Shown here in pieces: positions 63,474 through 64,000 of a stretch of DNA of 64,000 nt (position 1 is the stretch's first letter; every line of letters starts with the position of its first letter). The translations under genes and the position numbers were made by a program. Source of the stretch: Agrypnia vestita. Lineage: Eukaryota > Arthropoda > Insecta > Trichoptera > Phryganeidae. The stretch covers positions 44,905 through 108,904 of the forward strand of contig JADDOH010004034.1 of the NCBI GenBank assembly GCA_016648135.1, written 5' to 3'. Under the pieces are notes generated by a model, which was given only the letters and a program-made list of their open reading frames with translations, searched no databases and was not told the origin of the DNA.

Positions 63474-64000
63474 GTCACAAGTCGTGGCTGTGGGAGACAA
63501 ATGAAAACACTGGAAATTAATTAACGATTATTATAATTATTAAGTATTATTATTAACAAGTCACTGGACACAAATGTAATATAAACACTATTCTTTAATT
63601 CATACTATTTCGCAATGAATCACTCGTCTGTGGAGTACTTCATTATCAGTTGCTAGAATATTCTGTTTAATTTTCGCATGTAAGTGGTTGCACTTATTTT
63701 CAACGCTAGTTTGGCAGGTATTTCGCTTAATTTGATATCACTGGTATCACACACGCGTTAGTGACACTGTTTTCGCTAGCAGTTTTATCGCTGGTTAATG
63801 TCACGGTAAACGTCAAAATATCAATCTGCCGAACTACTGACTCCGCCTTTTATACGAAACACGTTAGTTTTTCGAACCTCCGAGATTATTCTATACATTT
63901 TTAATGTTTGCAAGAAATTTCCCGTCACTTCCAGACTGTCCCAGACATTTCCCGAATGTTTTAGATAATTTCATAGAGTTGGAGAGTTTCCCATGTTATA
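63474..64000 (-). mobile_element. LTR (TGACA-ending family), runs off the window
   Basis: Minus strand ends ATTTGTCTCCCACAGCCACG then ACTTGTGACA at 63474. Upstream blocks include TTTGTGTCCAGTGACTTG, ACTCCACAGACGAGTGATTC and a TATA box (CGTATAAAAGGCGGAG, TATAAAAG at 63847-63854). The 5' end lies beyond 64000, so whether it is solo or attached to an internal region cannot be seen. Confidence 0.72.

Overview
This 64 kb window is AT-rich, repeat-dense nuclear DNA from an arthropod. It is probably an insect and most likely a moth or butterfly. The evidence is the mix of families: mariner with TA target duplications, RTE-type and R1-type LINE fragments, hAT elements with 8-bp target duplications, tRNA-derived SINEs, many long-arm hairpin MITEs, and frequent GTAGGTA/TAGGTAC words. 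The order-level assignment is inference. I found no convincing host gene. Almost every open frame over 60 codons is either transposon-derived or looks like chance. The window is best read as intergenic or deep intronic DNA.

Layout. 0-10 kb: an LTR 3' relic, a 302-bp palindromic MITE (738-1039), two closely related damaged mariner copies (3378-4661 and 8265-9377), a very young gag-only LTR retrotransposon on the minus strand (5048-7125), and a TA-flanked MITE that abuts the second mariner (9382-9761). 10-20 kb: a GC island, SINE and RTE fragments, nested MITEs (13.3-14.1 kb), LINE 3' ends and LTR relics. 20-25 kb: an RTE fragment nested inside a different RTE-clade fragment (19.96-21.01 kb), two diverged LTRs, and a GC-rich minisatellite. 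25-40 kb: tandem repeats, a 79-bp-arm palindrome (26.9-27.1 kb), a long foldback (29.46-29.63 kb), LINE tails, GC islands (33.0-33.4 and 35.3 kb) and more RTE remnants. 39.6-41 kb: an RTE reverse-transcriptase fragment fused to an antisense R1-type reverse transcriptase, whose YADD motif is flanked by a 175-bp hairpin insertion. 43.5-49 kb: three hAT-type elements with 8-bp duplications, one keeping a broken transposase C-terminus, plus an LTR with a clear TATA promoter. 49-57 kb: an LTR disrupted by a LINE, two tRNA-headed SINEs, an RTE fragment and a fourth hAT-type element. 57-64 kb: TIR elements, RTE relics and an LTR running off the end.

Functionally this is a layered transposon landscape, not an operon or pathway. 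Insertions can be ordered by nesting: LINE in LINE, MITE in LINE, LINE in hAT, LINE in LTR, MITE in MITE. The only element that looks recently active is the gag-only LTR element, whose two 306-bp LTRs differ at one position and whose 398-codon frame is open. It has no protease, reverse transcriptase or integrase and would need a partner element. All other coding remnants carry frameshifts, deletions or truncations. Boundaries were read by eye. Where I give target duplications I checked them base by base; relics without them have approximate ends.
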